NCBI RefSeq assembly: GCF_015776785.2
Contig: NZ_LFMD02000002.1
Location: forward strand, 2,122,186 to 2,186,185
Origin: Kitasatospora sp. SUK 42
GTDB taxonomy: Bacteria; Actinomycetota; Actinomycetes; Streptomycetales; Streptomycetaceae
Reading direction: 5' to 3'
Length of the DNA stretch: 64,000 bases
This document shows, in pieces, positions 62,466 to 64,000 of this stretch. The position numbers and the translations under genes are program-made. The first letter of the stretch is position 1. Each line of letters starts with the position of its first letter. The notes under the pieces were generated by a model. It did not search any database and was not told the DNA's origin. It saw only the letters and a list, made by a program, of their open reading frames with translations.

Positions 62466-63077
62466 TCAGGAGAAGTCGAGCTCGCCGGTCCGGGTGCGCT
62501 TGAGCTCGAAGAACTTCGGGTACCCGGCGAGCAGCCGCACGCCGTCGAACACCCGCAGGGCCTCCTCCCCGCGCGGGATCGCGGTCAGCACGGGGCCGAA
62601 GAAGGCGACCCCGTCCACGTGGATGGTCGGGGTGCCGACCTCGTCGCCGACCGGGTCCATGCCCTCGTGGTGGCTCTTGCGCAGCGCGACGTCGTACTCG
62701 GTGCTGCCGGCCGCCTCGGCCAGCTCCTCCGGCAGGCCGGCCGCGACCAGGGCCTCGCGGATGAGGGTGTCGTCGACGGGCCGGTCCTGGTTGTGCAGGC
62801 GGGTGCCGAGCTCGGTGTACAGGTCGCGCAGGACGTGCGCGCCGTGCTTCTCGGCGGCGGCGATGCACACCCGGACCGGGCCCCAGCCGGTGGTCATGAG
62901 GGCCTGGTAGCGCTCGGGCAGGTCGCGGCCCTCGTTGAGGACGGACAGGCTCATCACCCGGAAGTTGAGGTCGAGTTCGCGCTGCTGCTCGACCTCCAGG
63001 ATCCACCGGGAGGTGATCCAGGCGAAGGGGCAGATGGGGTCGAAGTAGAAGTCGACTTTGGTGGTTTTCGTGGTCAC
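62466..63077 (-). CDS. DsbA/mycothiol-dependent oxidoreductase (Rv2466c-like)
   Basis: This 203-residue thioredoxin-fold protein has a helical insertion, like the mycobacterial Rv2466c mycothiol-dependent nitroreductase. [17 protein letters not shown] contains the active CPFA site near residue 16; Rv2466c has CPWC, so the resolving cysteine is absent here. [18 protein letters not shown] holds the cis-proline loop. GTG 63077 was chosen because it directly precedes the conserved first strand. It should act in mycothiol-linked detoxification or redox repair in the cytoplasm. Confidence 0.85.
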   Translation of the reverse strand: MTTKTTKVDFYFDPICPFAWITSRWILEVEQQRELDLNFRVMSLSVLNEGRDLPERYQALMTTGWGPVRVCIAAAEKHGAHVLRDLYTELGTRLHNQDRPVDDTLIREALVAAGLPEELAEAAGSTEYDVALRKSHHEGMDPVGDEVGTPTIHVDGVAFFGPVLTAIPRGEEALRVFDGVRLLAGYPKFFELKRTRTGELDFS

Positions 63078-63165
63078 GCCGACGATTCTAGGCGGCGGGT
63101 GGACCGCCCTCCAGGGCCAATCAACACCCACTGCGCTGAGCCAATTCCCGCCCGCCCGGCGGCGC

Positions 63166-64000
63166 TCAGCTACAGGTCGTGCCGTCCGCCGGCACCGTGC
63201 CGTCCAGCAGGTAGGCGTCCACGGTCTGCTTGAGGCACGGGTTGCCGGTGTTGTAGCCACCGTGGCCCTCGCCGGTCAGGGTGACGGTGACGCCCACGCC
63301 CGGGCCGAGCTGCTGCGCCATCGCGTGGGCGCCCTCCACCGGGGTGGCCGGGTCGCCGGTGGTGCCGACCACCAGGATCGGGGCGGCGCCTTCGGCGGAG
63401 ACCTCCGGGTGGTCGGTCTTGCCCGCCACCGGCCAGCCGGTGCAGCCGGTCAGGCCCCAGGCCGCGAACGCCCCGAACACCGGGGAGGCGGCCCGGAACT
63501 GGGCCAGCTTCTGCTCCACGTCCTGGTCCGAGTAGCGCTGCCGCGCGTCCACACAGGTGATCGCCCGGTTGGCCGCGTTCAGGTTGTTGTAGTGCCCCTG
63601 CGCGTCCCGCCCGAGCAGCGCGTCGGCCAGTTTGAGCAGCGTGTCGCCGGCGCCCTGCTGCATCGCCTCGGTGAGCCCGACGGCCAGCGCGGGCCAGGTC
63701 TCCCTGCTGTACAGGGCTCCGGCGATGCCGGTGACGGCCAGGCCCTCGGTCAGCTGCCGGCCGCTCGCGGTGGGCAGCGGGGACTGCTCCAGGTTCTCCA
63801 GCAGCCCGGTGACCTTCGCCGTTCCCTCGGCTCCGCCCGCGCCGGTCGGGCAGGACGCCCCGAGCTGGGCGGCGCAGGCCTTCATGAAGTCCTCGAAGGC
63901 GAGTTGGAAGCCCTGGGCCTGGCCGAGCGCGAGCTGCTCCGGGTCCTTCGTCGGGTCGACCACGGAGTCCAGGACGACCCGACCGACCTCCTTGGGGAAC
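63166..64000 (-). CDS. Secreted alpha/beta hydrolase (tripeptidyl aminopeptidase-like), 5' end outside window
   Basis: The gene continues through the right edge; 278 codons of its 3' part are here. The reading frame upstream of residue DPTKDPEQ continues as [14 protein letters not shown], the usual sequence after the nucleophile elbow in Tap/SlpD-type hydrolases (RMVLDGVVDP). The acid is in [15 protein letters not shown] and the catalytic His in TGEGHGGYN, and the C-terminal Cys-rich tail (GNPCLKQTV...TTCS) is typical of the secreted TAP family. It probably releases tripeptides or cleaves small esters outside the cell. Confidence 0.88.
   Translation of the reverse strand, partial: FPKEVGRVVLDSVVDPTKDPEQLALGQAQGFQLAFEDFMKACAAQLGASCPTGAGGAEGTAKVTGLLENLEQSPLPTASGRQLTEGLAVTGIAGALYSRETWPALAVGLTEAMQQGAGDTLLKLADALLGRDAQGHYNNLNAANRAITCVDARQRYSDQDVEQKLAQFRAASPVFGAFAAWGLTGCTGWPVAGKTDHPEVSAEGAAPILVVGTTGDPATPVEGAHAMAQQLGPGVGVTVTLTGEGHGGYNTGNPCLKQTVDAYLLDGTVPADGTTCS

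Overview
The window is very GC-rich with strongly G/C-ended codons, GTG starts and 1-4 bp stop/start overlaps, a SARP (AfsR-type) regulator, a threonine-type NRPS, many oxygenases and several leaderless-looking promoters. It reads as a streptomycete chromosome (Streptomyces or Kitasatospora), probably an accessory, metabolite-rich part. No rRNA, tRNA, CRISPR or insertion sequence was seen.

Left part (1-12.9 kb, minus strand). An NRPS cut by the window edge (C domain, then an A domain whose pocket reads as threonine) lies behind an ABC exporter with a metal-binding-like N-terminal domain and a small DUF5132-like membrane protein. Next come an alpha/beta hydrolase, a secreted oligopeptide-type binding protein, a possible 43-residue peptide and a large SARP/NB-ARC regulator.

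Centre (13.2-33.2 kb). Two operons face each other across one bidirectional terminator at 23.1 kb. The plus operon (13.2-23.1 kb) has an ALAS-type alpha-oxoamine synthase, a TauD-type oxygenase, a KAS III with an altered catalytic residue, two ATP-grasp ligases, a PaaK/LuxE-like acyl-activating enzyme with an extra N-terminal domain, an MDR reductase and an MFS exporter. The first six genes overlap at their stop/start codons. The minus operon (33.1-23.1 kb) has a PhyH oxygenase, a small conserved protein, an A-PCP-E-reductase NRPS, a class III aminotransferase, a second TauD-type oxygenase, an SDR, a methyltransferase and a hydrolase. A TetR gene is divergent from it across an array of TGATCA palindromes. 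I recognise neither operon as a known pathway, and they may form one supercluster. They are the best candidates for an undescribed system.

Right part (33.5-64 kb). Housekeeping or accessory genes (DUF1918, DedA, PIG-L, an MDR/MerR pair behind a 19-bp-spacer promoter) surround a third compact metabolic operon at 43.2-37.7 kb: PhyH, a GT-like DUF6271-type protein, an ornithine-decarboxylase-fold enzyme, GNAT and MFS. Its upstream region holds a DasR (dre)-like operator and a pair of 24-bp direct repeats. Then follow FUSC, amidase, P450, rhomboid-like, DUF421, LysR-like/DUF5997, SDR, DUF885, a lipoprotein, a family 1 glycosyltransferase, an ADP-ribosylglycohydrolase relic, nadE, ftsH, a PadR-controlled two-gene membrane operon with a 14-bp-period operator array, a DsbA-like protein and a hydrolase cut by the right edge.
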